The notes below the pieces were generated by a model, which was given only the letters and a program-made list of their open reading frames with translations, did not search any database and was not told the DNA's origin. Shown here in pieces: positions 1 through 12,200 of a stretch of 64,000 nt of DNA (its first letter is position 1; each line of letters begins with the position of its first letter). Position numbers and translations under genes: made by a program. This stretch comes from Rotaria sordida (taxonomy: Eukaryota; Rotifera; Eurotatoria; Philodinida; Philodinidae): assembly GCA_905250125.1 (NCBI GenBank), contig CAJNOL010001328.1:1-64000 (forward strand), given 5' to 3'.

Positions 1-1669
1 CTGACACTTATGAATTATGTTATCATTTTGAATTTCATATATTACTTATTCAACTTGCTCTATTAACTGTTTCATCATTTATGCATTTATATTTTCTATT
101 TAAAGCATTGATTATGATTGTAACAGCAACTATTTATATATTCTATTCACATTATTTTAATTTTTATTATATTATTAGTAATAGATATGATTTAACAAGT
201 AATTTATTACTTATACAAACAACATTTGAAATATTTTTTTTTATTCTTTTATTAATTGGTCTTGATCGACGAGTAAAAAAATAAATTTGAACTAAGAAAT
301 ATATGAATGATAGATTTTTGTTTTTTTTATTTAGATTGAATATATGAGTCGATTAGATTTATTATGGACAATTAAATTTCAAAATGAAAAACATGAAGTA
401 GAAACTGTGAGCACTATTAGTCGACTTTTATTAGAAAATATTCTACCTAAACATGTGGCTGAAATAATTATTAAAGAAAATATGAGTCAGGTAAAGAAAT
501 TCATTTGATTAAAAAAATAGAATGAAAATTTTCTTTCAAAATTGATTATTTCTCAAATGGATATTTTTTGAAGAATAATTTTATTTTTTCTAGGGTCTAT
601 ATCATGAAAGTTATGATAATGTCGTTGTTATGTTTGCATCAATACCTAATTTTAAAGAATTTTATGTTCAATCAGATGCTAATAATGATGGATTAGAATG
701 TTTAAGATTACTCAATGAAATTATTGCAGAATTTGATAAAGTTTGTTATAAAAAATAATTTATTCATTTATTTTCCTTTTTTTTTTTTTACTCTTATTTA
801 GTTATTAGATAAGAATAAATTTAGTTGTGTAGAAAAAATAAAAACTATTGGTAATATATATATGGCAGCTGCTGGTCTCAATCCAGGTGCAGAACATAGA
901 ATGGTATTAATAAAAAGATTCTTTATAGGCATGTTTGAATATTTTTTTTTTTTTTTTTTGTTTAGACAAGAGAACGATATAATCAGAATATTGTTGCACT
1001 TGCTGAATTTGCTTTTGCTATGATTGCAGTACTTGAAGGTATTAATCGAGATTGTTTCAATGATTTCAAATTACGTGTTGGCATGTGTAACGGTCCTCTT
1101 GTTGCTGGTAATTGAATATATACAAATTTGTTATATTTTTGATTATACTTAAAATTCTCGATAATTCATCAATATTTAGAAATTCAAATATTTTAGTATA
1201 CTAAAAGATTTTAAGATGTATTAGATTTCTGTCAAGAAATGATTTTGTTAGAAAATATAAGGAATTCTTCTGTTTTGAATTACCATAAATTATTTAAGTT
1301 CTATACTGATCTTATTTTTCAGGTATTGTTGGTGCCAAAAAACCTCAATATGATATTTGGGGAAATACAGTTAATGTTGCATCACGTATGGATAGTACTG
1401 GTGTAGATAGCTGTATTCATGTAAGTAAACAATAAATTGTTTTATTTCGAAGAAAGAAAAAATAAAACAATTTTTGTTTGATCATTACAAAGGTACCGGA
1501 AGAAACTCAAAAAGTTTTATTTGAAAATGGTTATCCATGTGAATGTCGTGGACCAATATATGTTAAAGGTAAAGGTAATATGACAACATATTTAGTACGA
1601 CCACGTGGTTATATGATGCCAACATCAACTTCACATGTTTCCTCAAAATTCAATGCATCGAATAAATGA
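1..1669 (+). CDS. Membrane adenylyl cyclase, C-terminal part (5' end outside window)
   Basis: Makes cAMP from ATP at the plasma membrane. The reading frame is already open at base 3, so the gene starts upstream. Exons are about 3-272, 335-490, 594-740, 802-903, 966-1107, 1323-1420 and 1493-1669, all GT-AG and in frame. The first exon carries hydrophobic segments of the second membrane module. The rest is the C2 cyclase domain, with [62 protein letters not shown] and [11 protein letters not shown]. The N and R of NVASR are the conserved catalytic residues of C2 domains. The wording (LYHESYD, FKEFY, CRGPI) is closest, from memory, to mammalian types 2/4/7, but the subtype is an inference. The tail after the domain is short and polar. 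An AATAAA-like signal lies near 1840. Confidence 0.93.
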
Positions 1670-2387
1670 ATAAAAATTCAATATTTTTCTTCCGAGTCAG
1701 ATTTCATCCCAGTGAACATAAAGCTCATGTGGCTTTTCTTTTGTTTTATATATATATATATATATATGAAATAATGCTGGTGATGAGAACAGTATCTATT
1801 AATTTCTTTTTTGTATACATTTTATTTTATTTTACATAATAAAGAAATTTAGTGTGAATTATAGAAACAAAAGATCTGACGAACGACAAAAAAAAAATGT
1901 TTCGTTTCGTCTTTAGCGTTTTTTCTGCATTCGTGGAACTGATGTCGTTGGTCGTTTGGCTAAAAAAAAAAAAAAGAATTCTGATACACTTTATAAATCT
2001 ATCAACATGATGGTATGCTTAAACAAATATTTGAGCCTATCGAAGTTTCGTGACTCTGCTTACAATCTATATATATATATATATAATGATCAAGGTGTGT
2101 CTGTTTCTCTGTGCCGGGTTAAAGGTTAAATAAGGCTATAAGGAGAAGGTGCCAAGGGCTGCTGTATAGGGACTCATAGATCCTTAAGGGCTATCCTATG
2201 AAGGTACCCATAGGTCCTCAAGGGCTATCATATGGGGGAACTCATATGTTCTGAAGGGCTGTTCTATGGAATACCCATCCATAGGCCTTGAAGGAAGTAA
2301 GGCAATAAGAGTATAAAGCTACAAGGGCGAAGGCTACATGTACTATAAAAATATGTGTGATATAACAGTATGAAGCCATAGGGCTAT
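1670..2387. repeat. Intergenic stretch with a ~34-bp degenerate tandem repeat
   Basis: Holds the 3' UTR of the cyclase, TA microsatellites near 1747-1768 and 2069-2085, and a degenerate tandem repeat at about 2120-2300. Its unit is about 34 bp, with the core AAGGGCTATCCTATG following CCATAGGTCCT; four to five units can be seen. Part of the repeat neighbourhood (GTGTCTGT...) recurs at about 2408-2440, inside the proposed last exon of the KATNIP gene, which makes that exon less certain. No gene seen. Confidence 0.6.
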
Positions 2388-5300
2388 TTATCTATATACA
2401 TAATATCGAGTGTCTGTATGTCTGAGGTCATACGTTAAAGAAGAAAACAGTCGTGCAATATGCACGAGCTCACAGTAGTTAGATAATAACTTACAGTAAT
2501 CAACAGATTGATTTTGACTTGATATTTGACCGGTCATAGTATCAGATGAACTTTTATTTCTAAAGAAATAGATATCATAATCTGAAAGGAGAAAAAGAAA
2601 AAAAACATTTTCAATAACTTACTCTAAAACTGTTTGTTTTTCATGATCAGTAAGAATTGTTTCATCAGAAAATAGAATTGTATTAAATGGTACTTTTTGT
2701 TTACGTTTATCACCATCATTTTCATTCATTTTATCTAATATACCCGTCCAAACAAGTAAATCATCAACAAGTAACTAAGAAAATGTATTATTTAAGAAAT
2801 TTTATTTTCTAAAAATAATCATACATACAGAAAATTCTCTTACACCACGATTAGGTGTTTTAGTATAATTCCATATTTTTATCATTGATACAGATGTTGG
2901 TCGATCGAATATAACAAAAACTCGATTGATCTTAAAGAAAATTATAAATATTTTTTTTTCACTTAATATTTTAATCAATCTACATACCACATATGGTAAA
3001 ATAGGTGCAATCCATGAATGTGTACCATCAATATCATTATTTTCACCATCAATTAATTTATCTGGTGTACGAACATCATCATCCGTACCTAGATTAAGTG
3101 TATTTACACTCTGTGGACAAGCAGCAATATCTATTAATAGAAATCAAAAAATTATTTTTTTTCGTTTTTTTTTCTTTTTTCTATCTGTTTTTATAAAAAT
3201 TGATTACTTTGTTCAGCTAAACCAATTTGTTCACCATTTTCATCATAAAATTCTAAACCATTCAATCCAATATAATAAGTATCACCATGTGTTGAATGAA
3301 GTTGAAATTCATAAATAACTATAAATAAAAATTTTCTATTCGAATTTTTTTATTCTTTAATAATAATAATAGTATATATTCAATTCAATTAAAATATTAC
3401 CAATAAAATTTTAATATTAAAATCTAATTTATTGGAAAGAAATTAACTAACATCGAATGTCTATAGATGAGTATAGATCATCCGCATATCTACACTCATA
3501 TCCTCAAATTTGATTCATATAAATAACTTACATCCATTTGGCATTGATATATCTGAAACACCATCACGATTAGAAGTTGATATTTGTCTAAAAATATTAA
3601 ATTAAATCTAATTATATTATTCATCTTAATATATATATATTTTTTTCTACTTGTTTTGTTGTCGTTTATGTTCTTCTTCCATCATTGTTCTTCCATAAGC
3701 AAAAACAATTTCTTGTACAAAATCAAAATAACAATGACCAGGTGCACGTCTTAATAAAAAACCTTGTCTTGGTGAAATAATTTTATCATTTAATTGTACA
3801 TGAAGTCGTTTAATCTATTGAAATAAATACAAAATATTTTTGTGTTTGTTTTCATTACAAATAATAAAACATACTCCTCGATAAGTTTCATCTGATGATC
3901 TATTATAATTCCATATACGTAAACCATGTAATTTTTTTGATACACTTAATGTTATTATAATACGTACTCTATCTTTTTTATTAAATGGACATAACCACAT
4001 ATGATTTTCATCACAAGTAACATTTTCACCATCGAATAATCTAAAAATAATATTTAGTTAGAAATGGCACAGAAAAAAAAATTTTTTTTTTTTTATTACT
4101 TATCAAGTGTTTGAACATCATTAGCATATTCTGGAATTAGAGTTATATCACGAGGACGAGCATCAAATGATTGAATAACACAATCAGCATCATTAACATC
4201 TACTACTTCAATACCTGTTAAACCACAATAATCATCATAACCCCATGTTTCTGTTACAGTTAAAATTAATTCTAAATATACATATATAAATAATGTATTA
4301 TATGTTTTATAGATTTATAAAAATCTCTAATACTTCTTCCATAAAATTCTGCTACTTGATTTGAACCTGATGAACGAATAGCTGTAAAAGGTCGTCGTAA
4401 TGTAGCACGTGTCATTGGTCGAACCTATTTTAATATTTATGTGAATTCTTTAAACAAAAATATTAATATTTACATCAGTTCCGTCCATTATTGATTGATT
4501 AGTACCTATTTTCACATTCTCATCATCATCTTGAACAGTTTCTTGATCAACATACATTTCGTCGTTAGTTGATATTTTTTCAAGAATTCGATCGTCAGTA
4601 GTAAATAAAATAGTCTATATATTAGAAAATAAAAAGAAGACAAGAATAAGAAAGATTTGTTGTTGTTTTTACGAACTTCTCCATAACCTGATAGATCATT
4701 TGTAGCAGTTATATTTCCACAAGCTTGAGTAATTTCTCCTTTGAATATTATACGACCATTAAGTGAAATTTCTACATCTTTTGCACCACGTGCTGAATGA
4801 ATACGATTTTTATTATAATTCTATAATAATAAAACAACAAAAAAATGAATGTAGTAAATCGATTTTTAAAATGTTGAAAGGCGATCGGAATCTAAGAATG
4901 AATCATTTTTAGCAGATGGAAATTTTTAAAAGCAAGTAAATGAAGCGATTAGGTTTTATTACCTCATAGCTTATCTTTTGACTTCCTTTTAATTATTTGT
5001 TAATGATCTGTATTAAGATATTGAAAAAACATATCTTTTCTATTCTATCAGTTAATTTTATATATCAATAGTAAAGCATAAACGAAAGTTTACACAATTG
5101 TTACTCGCGAGACACTTGATATCGATGAACACCGAACAGAACTCTCAGAATGAGACGTTTCAGCAGAATCTATAGCCCGATATCTTACCTACAACTAATA
5201 CTAACTGCAGCTCTAAATAGAAAGTCAGTCCGACGCAGAGTTCTTGTGCTCAACTGCTTGAGTTCCCAATACACAAAATTTCATGGCTGATGGTACAAAG

Positions 5301-7082
5301 ATTTGAACACAGTACTTTATGGATACATGTCAAACTACGTAGTCATAGTGGCCAATATTGTACCAATTGATAACTATCTCAGCCTCATCATGATTTCTAT
5401 CAATTTTTAGCATTTCAAAAACTATTTTGTGTTCATCAATGGAGAAGCCATCGCTTGAAAGTAAATTTCACTGGGAAACAACTGTCGTGGATTGAATAAA
5501 ATCATTTCGCAAAAGCTTAGTAAAAAAAAACACCAGGAAATTGATTTTTCCTCTAGACGGTTTTATTGAAGTGTTTGGACCCATCAATCCTGATAAGAAA
5601 TCCTTTTTAAACTCTTCAAAGCTATTAACATCGAATGCAAAAACTCAAAACTTTAGTTTGATACTTCTTTCTACACTTGAGTAATAAGACCAAACACAAA
5701 CAGTGTCTAGTGAAATTGCTTTAAATCTGATTTGAATCAATTCGCGATAATATTTTGAGTGAATGAAATGAAAAAGAAAAAAAGATTAAATTCTTACCCA
5801 TATTCTAATCATTGCAATTCTAGTTGGATGTTCAAATGTAATATAAACAAAATGATTTTTACCAGTTGTAAATGGTGCAAGCCACATATGAATATCATCT
5901 CGAGTTTTATTTACTCCATCAATTAAATTTTTTACTACACGTGGATCATTACCATATTCAGGTAGAATATTTATATCGGGTGGATCTGCTGTAATCTATC
6001 AAGAACAAAAAAAAATTTTTTTTTTTTTTTAATTAAATAAAATAAACAAAAAACAACTATGCGTTACTTTTTTAATTGGTATTGGATAACCTTCAGCAGA
6101 AAATATTTCAATACCATTTAAACCAATATAATGACGATCGCCCCATGTTGTTTTTAAATTTAAAACTAATTGTTCTCCATTAGGTAATTCAGGTATTGAA
6201 AATCTAGAGAAACAAAAAACAAAAAAGAACTTTTTATTTGATTAAATAATATCAAATTTATTTTACTGTTCTTCATCATTTTCATTTTCAGTTTTGGAAG
6301 TTCCACTTGGAAGATATTCATCAGCTTGTTCATCTAATAGATTTAAAAAATGTTATTCATGAATTGAATGGAAGTTTTTTTTTATTTTCTGAATACTTTC
6401 AACCATTCCACGATGTCGTCGACTGAATAGATCAATTTGTGTTATTGATCTTTCAAGCCAATCTGCTTGACGATCTAATAATTTTCAATAATAATAAAGA
6501 TTAAATTAATGAAAAAACATTTGACTATACCATTAGAACTATTATCTCGAAAAAGATTTCGTTTATTTGATGCTTGTTGTGGTTGAGATGATCTTTGATC
6601 TTTTATCTCAGAACCAATATGAACTTCTCTAAAATATTAAAAACAAAGTCGAACAATTCATTCATCTGTCAAGAAATATACATATATATATATATATATA
6701 TAACTTACTTTGGTTGTAAAAAATTTTCAAGATCAAGACTATCAACAGTTTTTGCTGTTCCACCCATAAATAATTGTTGATTATTTGCATGGGTACTACT
6801 ATTCTTCATTAAATCACCTCCAGCAAGTCGTGCTCCTATTTAGATAATAAGTAGATATTTATTAATTATTTCATCATAAATATTAAAATATATATTTTGA
6901 TCACTTTAATATTTTAATAATGAATATGATTGTATTCACAAATATATATTATTATTAGATGAACTACTCAATGATTATATGATGAAATTTTTTTGTTTTT
7001 AATTACCCGGTCGTTTTTCTCCCGGTCTTGGTACATTGTATTTTCCAGTAGTGGGCAGTTTTGATAAATCTCGACGACTCAT
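2388..7082 (-). CDS. KATNIP: KATNIP, katanin-interacting protein (DUF4457 repeats)
   Basis: Cilium base and microtubule-associated scaffold; the mammalian protein binds katanin and is a Joubert-syndrome gene. About 16 exons run leftward from an ATG at 7082. The protein holds at least three DUF4457-type repeats. They are marked by TWGDRHYIGLNGIEIF / DPPDINILPEYG / HMWLAPF / MIRIWNYNKNRIHSARG, then TWGYDDYCGLTGIEVVD / ENHMWLCPF / LRIWNYNRSSDETYRG, then THGDTYYIGLNGLEFYDENG / HSWIAPILP / SVSMIKIWNYTKTPNRG. Linkers read TILFTTDDRILE and LLVDDLLVWTGIL. This order matches the vertebrate family closely. The start MSRRDLSKL is preceded by an in-frame TAA with no AG between, so this exon is a genuine first exon. 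One intron (about 4821-5797) is unusually long. The extreme C-terminus after VLENKSSSD is uncertain: the 2388 stop assumes that a GTAAGT near 2490 is not used as a donor. Confidence 0.88.
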
Positions 7083-7296
7083 TTTGTTTTTTGTTTTTTA
7101 CAAATAATCTTCGCGTATTTGACAATTAATAAAGAAAAATATATGTACGAAAAAAAAAAAATCACCATTATGTTCCATTCTTTCTTATTTTTTGATTTAC
7201 GTTGTCAAGGTGCCTTCTTCACTGCATAACGATCGATAATAAGAGGAAAGAAAAGAAAAATTCTCTTTTTTTTGTTTTAGATAATGTTCCTTTATA

Positions 7297-8209
7297 TTAT
7301 ATAGAGAAGCAAAAAGAATACGCTGACCTACCTACCGTTGTCGATAAACGATATGTTTGTTGTTGAGATTTAGTTAAATGAACTGTTGTTGATATGTCAT
7401 CAAGAGATAAAGCTATAAAATATTTTTTTTTATTATGAAAAAAAAAAAAAAATTCTCGACATGACTTAAAAAACTTACAAAGACTTTGATCAGAATCAGA
7501 ATTATCTTCATCTGATTTCATTTGTAATTGAGTATTTCTAAACCAATTTGGCATCCAACTTTGATCAACATTTATTGGTGTCATTAAACGATAAGTGATA
7601 TGATTATTTACAATATTTGATTGTATTTGATTTTGATCAAATTCAATCATTTGATTATTTGCATGTTGTGATTTTTTCTTATGTAACATTTGAGAATTAA
7701 TATCAGTTGTAATGGAACCTTGTTCAGTTTTAATTTTTGTTTCTGTTGTTGATGTCCATTGACGACGATGAGAATTCGATCGTTTAGGTGTTTTTGATAA
7801 AGTCGGAGATGACAAATTGAAAAAAAAAGGTGCCGGAGTTTGAATTCGATTAGAGGAATTCTCAAGTCTTTTACGTAGAACAGATGGTGGTCGTCGAGGT
7901 GGTGCGCTATGAACTCCATTTACATATAATTGAAAGCCATTTTCACGTTGTTTTAAATAATCATCATTTGTTTTATGTTGATCATTATATTCTTTAATTA
8001 ATTTATTTTTTTCTTGTAATTTTTTTAAATATTCATAATATTTATTATGAACTTTAGTACGATGTCCGGGAACCTAGTTCATAAAATATTTTTATTCAAA
8101 AAAAAAAAAATAAGAACAATATCTTCATTCTTACAGCACTTTTACTTCGAAAAGTTTGTCGTAATGGATTAAAAGATTCAATCGAAGGATCAATATTTGT
8201 ATCAGTCAT
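7297..8209 (-). CDS. KATNIP N-terminal unit (separate gene or upstream exons)
   Basis: Three exons: 8209-8135 (25 codons from ATG), 8073-7479 and 7412-7297 if read to the stop, giving 261 aa. The frame is continuous. Residues about 26-80 are helical and charged (NKYYEYLKKLQEKNKLIKEY, then QRENGFQLYVNGV). This resembles the extreme N-terminus of vertebrate KATNIP, where a similar EYL..LQ..N motif is followed by GF.VYVNG. The remainder is low-complexity, with HRRQW and KIKTEQG. It lies immediately upstream of, and in the same orientation as, the KATNIP gene, so it is probably its 5' part. A phase-0 GTAGGT donor at 7335 cannot join the MSRRD exon in frame. A weaker donor GTCAGC at 7331 would join exon 2 of KATNIP (starting near 6839) in frame and skip MSRRD. 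Two genes, or alternative first exons, are both possible. Confidence 0.65.
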
Positions 8210-8276
8210 TATTAAAATATCTTCAATAAGAAAATACAGAAGTGAATGTTCATTTTGAATGTCTCTCCTATAAAGT

Positions 8277-8313
8277 CCGTTGGGTTCGAATCTAAAAATT
8301 TTTAACCCAACGG
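8277..8313. other. Perfect 10-bp inverted repeat (hairpin)
   Basis: CCGTTGGGTT and AACCCAACGG flank a 17-nt AT-rich loop. The left arm runs into GGTTCGAATC, which resembles a tRNA B box, but no tRNA fold surrounds it. Lies just upstream of the KATNIP N-terminal unit. Function unknown. Confidence 0.5.
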
Positions 8314-9209
8314 GGTGTATTAGTCATTGAATACAAAAAAATATCATGTATTTCCTGGGCAACTGTCCAATGTTGATTAGTACAGGCTCTATAATCCGGT
8401 TTGAATCTCGAGAGAACTATTTCACGTTGTAAACTGAAATCGAACTCTATTGTTGAGTTGAAGCAAAAGAAAATAAAAAATTTATGACATTAAAAAGCAA
8501 TCGAAATTTTGTCAAGAAAAAAAAAACAGAGAAGTCGAATCCATGACTTCTGTCATTCAGCATCGCATAAGCACTATTCAAGTCGATTTGATGATATATA
8601 TATATATATATTTTTTTTCAAAGCTATGTTCAATATCGTTACATGAAATGTTAATCCAAATGGGCTCTAGTGCTGCTATATTATCAACTAGATGTATGTG
8701 TTACATATTCAGCGCGATAGTTTTGTTCTAGTGTGTAATGATTCAAGCAAAAAAACAAGAATGTGTTATCTAATAAAATTGAACGAACTCTTTGTTAGTT
8801 TTATTATTAACGCAATTCATTAAGAATGAACGTTTTAATTTAACATACATATTCCGATACTTTTCATTTCCAATACTTTATACTACTCATATGGACTGTT
8901 TGTTCGCTAGAGGTATCTAAGATACCATAGACTCTCATTTGGATTAGTCATAAATGAATTAATATTAAATGAGTATTGTTGAATTCAAAGTTCAAAATAA
9001 AAATATATTGTCTTTTAAGTAGAAGATGTCGTTCATATACGAGCATACGGAAGTTGTAGATTCCACCAATAATAATATTGTTATTTAGTTTTATTCTTGC
9101 ACCATCAATTGTCAATTACTATTTTGTGGTTGGAATGATGATAAATACTGAAAAAATAATCGAAGTCGTGCTATCATAATTTTATAGTAATATTCACAAT
9201 AAAAAAAAG
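8314..9209. other. Intergenic region between divergent genes
   Basis: Separates the leftward KATNIP unit from the rightward PARP, so both promoters should lie here. I see an AT-rich stretch with a short TA microsatellite near 8596-8613, no convincing ORF and no recognisable promoter element. Confidence 0.5.
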
Positions 9210-12200
9210 ATGGCATGTAGTAGTACTACAATTACTGTATCCGGTCATAATGCACAATGGGAATGGGAAGGTGATAAAAGTATTTGGCAACAATATCCAA
9301 TTAATATTCAACAAGAAATATCTCAAGCATTCGATACTGGAAATAAAGAAGTAAAAAGATCAATTTTCTTTTTTTTTTGAATTCAATCAACAAAATATCT
9401 ATATCTATTTTTTTATTTTCTTTAGGTCGATGTTAATATAACAGATGAAATAAGTATGACAATTAAATTTAATGATATGATACAAATGAATAAAAAGACA
9501 AAATTTATGCGTCGTATTCGTCTTTGTCTTGAATTAAAAGATGAAAATGGATTTTTTATTTATGAATGGCAAAATGAAAATAAAAAATGGGAACCTTATA
9601 TAGCAGAAATAATGATTAAAATAGTTGATGCAATTAATAATGATCAAACAACATTATCTGTTACTAGTCAAAATCGTTCATATAATATTGATCTAAAGAA
9701 ATTAATTCAAACAAATTCAAGTACAAATGTTACTCGAAAAATTCATCGTATTAAATCAAGTTAGTTATATTGTTTTTTGTTTTTTGATTGATTTCATATT
9801 AAATAAATATTTATTTAGTGGCAAAATTACCATCGAATACTTCAACAACATCAAATAAACGTTCATTAGAAAATGATGAAGAGCCTACAGAAAGTACGAC
9901 TAAAAAACGTGCAGTATCAGCATCATCTGGATCAGAAAAGAGCTCAGGTAAAGAATAATAATATCAGTTTGTAAATAATTTTTTTGTTTTTCTTTGTAGT
10001 GCGCACTGTGACAACAGTTGCTGGTCAAGCACCTGTTGATGTTGAATGTAAAACATTGTTTGGAAAAGTTCATGTTTATAGTGAAAATAAAGATATATTT
10101 GATTGTATGCTTAATCAAGTAAGATAGTTTTTTTAGTTTGTTGTTTAATATAAATCGAAATTGTTTTATGTTAGACAAATATTGGAAATAATAATAATAA
10201 ATTTTATTTAATTCAACTTCTCGAAGATAATAATAGTAAAAAATATCATGTTTGGTTACGTTGGTAAGAATAGAATTTATTAAATGATTAAATATTTATT
10301 AATTACTTTTTAATTTAGGGGTCGTGTTGGTTATACTGGACAAACTTATTTAGAAAGTTTCGATGGTAATTTAGATAATGCCAAAAGATTCTTTTGTCAA
10401 AAGTATGTAGTTTATATTTAATAGTAATAATTATAGTGTACGAGATATTATGCCGGATTGATCTTGATAAGATGAGTAGTAGAATAATATCCATTGGGTT
10501 TTAATTCAGATAACGTGATATTCACAATCTCTTTAAAATATGTTCAAGATAGTATCTGTTTGTAGTTTGTCGTCTCTATACAGAAAAACTCAGGAGTAGG
10601 AAGCTGCGGATTCGTGTCTTTGTGGATCCGGATCCACCCGGGTCCCGGTTTGGAAGAATCCGCAGCTTCCTATTTATGAGATATTCTACCCTCATCAAAT
10701 CTACAACTTTTTGATGGACTCTCCTATAGATTATGACTGAACTAAATCATGGATTAAAATATTCATCGATAGAGAAAAACTTATCATAGACTCAAATTTC
10801 CGGATGCTATCTTCTATGATATACTGGGATCACAATGACGAAAAAATGACTTTCCTATTTCTCCGAGATGGAAATTATATTTTTTTTACAGGCACTGGAT
10901 TTTGTTTGAAGTGGGTATCTTTGTAAGAACTATCAAAAATCAACAGAACAATATTTTTTGAAATAAAAAAAAAAACTACCTATCCCGAATAATGTATTGT
11001 ATATGCGAAAAAATTTTCACCTGCCAGAGAAACGGAAGCATTTCTGTACTTTTAAGCTGATTTGAGGAAAACGTAGAATAATATATTTGATTTCTTCTTG
11101 AAGTTTTTTAATGTTTAAAGACAATTTTTGTACTCGATAGATAGATACTATTCAAGACTGTACAATGACTACAAAAAAATTTGGATCACGAAAGGAAGGA
11201 GGCAATCCTTAAAACATTCTAGATAAGTGAAAAATAATAGATAAGGACTGGAAATAAACTGAGCTCATCTTCAGGAAGAACATAAACTTCTTATTTTAAT
11301 CCACAATTTTTATCTCAACTAGAATATTGTAGAGAAAGCCAAAAATGCATAAAATATTATCCAGAAATCTCGAATCAGTCGTTTTCGTAGTCATTTCAAT
11401 GATTCTCTATTACTTCTCTCGTACAACATTACATTTCGAATTTATATTCGAAAAAAGTATAAAATTATTTTTATTTCTAATAGATTTAGTGATAAAACAA
11501 AGAATGATTTTTATCATCGTGATACATTTATAAAATATTCGGGAAAATATGATTATGTTAAACTTGATTATAATCCATCGGTAAATTATAATTGATTTTA
11601 AATCGTAGGTTTATTATTATTATTATTATATATAGACTTCGAAAAATAATGATGAAAATGATGAAAACAAAAAAAAACGTGCAGCAGCACTTGAAGAACT
11701 TAAAAATCGACCAATACCAGAATCAAAACTTGATAAACGTGTTCAAGATATTATTGAATTAATTTGTAATGTACGTTTAATGGAAGAAGCATTACTTGAA
11801 ATGAAATTCGATGCAAAAAAGAATCCTCTTGGTAAACAAAAAGATCATTATTTATTTTTCTTCAATCATATATTTCTTTTTTTTTCTTAAGGTAAACTTA
11901 GTTCCACACAAATTAAAGCTGGTTATGCAGCATTAAAAGATATTGAAAATTTTATTAATACAAATAATTTTAATGCTGCTTTTATAGAAGCAAATAATAC
12001 ATATTATACACGAAGTATATTTTATTTTATTTTATTTTCTATAATAGAATCGAATGAATATTTTTGTTTAGTTCCACATGAATTTGGTCGTCATACTCCA
12101 CCATTAATAAAAACAACACAACAATTAAAATATGAAATAGAATTACTTGAAGCACTTGATGATATTGAAGTTGTATTTAATGCTTTAACTACTAATACAA

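Noticed and set aside
7647..7919. Open frame overlapping the KATNIP N-terminal exon, suspected frameshift at the A9 run 7820-7828
   Set aside because: Recounting the run shows the exon 8073-7479 is continuous in the frame ending in QSL; the other frame is a shadow and no frameshift is needed.
8277..8313. Hairpin as a rho-independent terminator or tRNA
   Set aside because: The host is eukaryotic, no T tract follows as in a terminator, and no cloverleaf can be formed around the B-box-like GGTTCGAATC.
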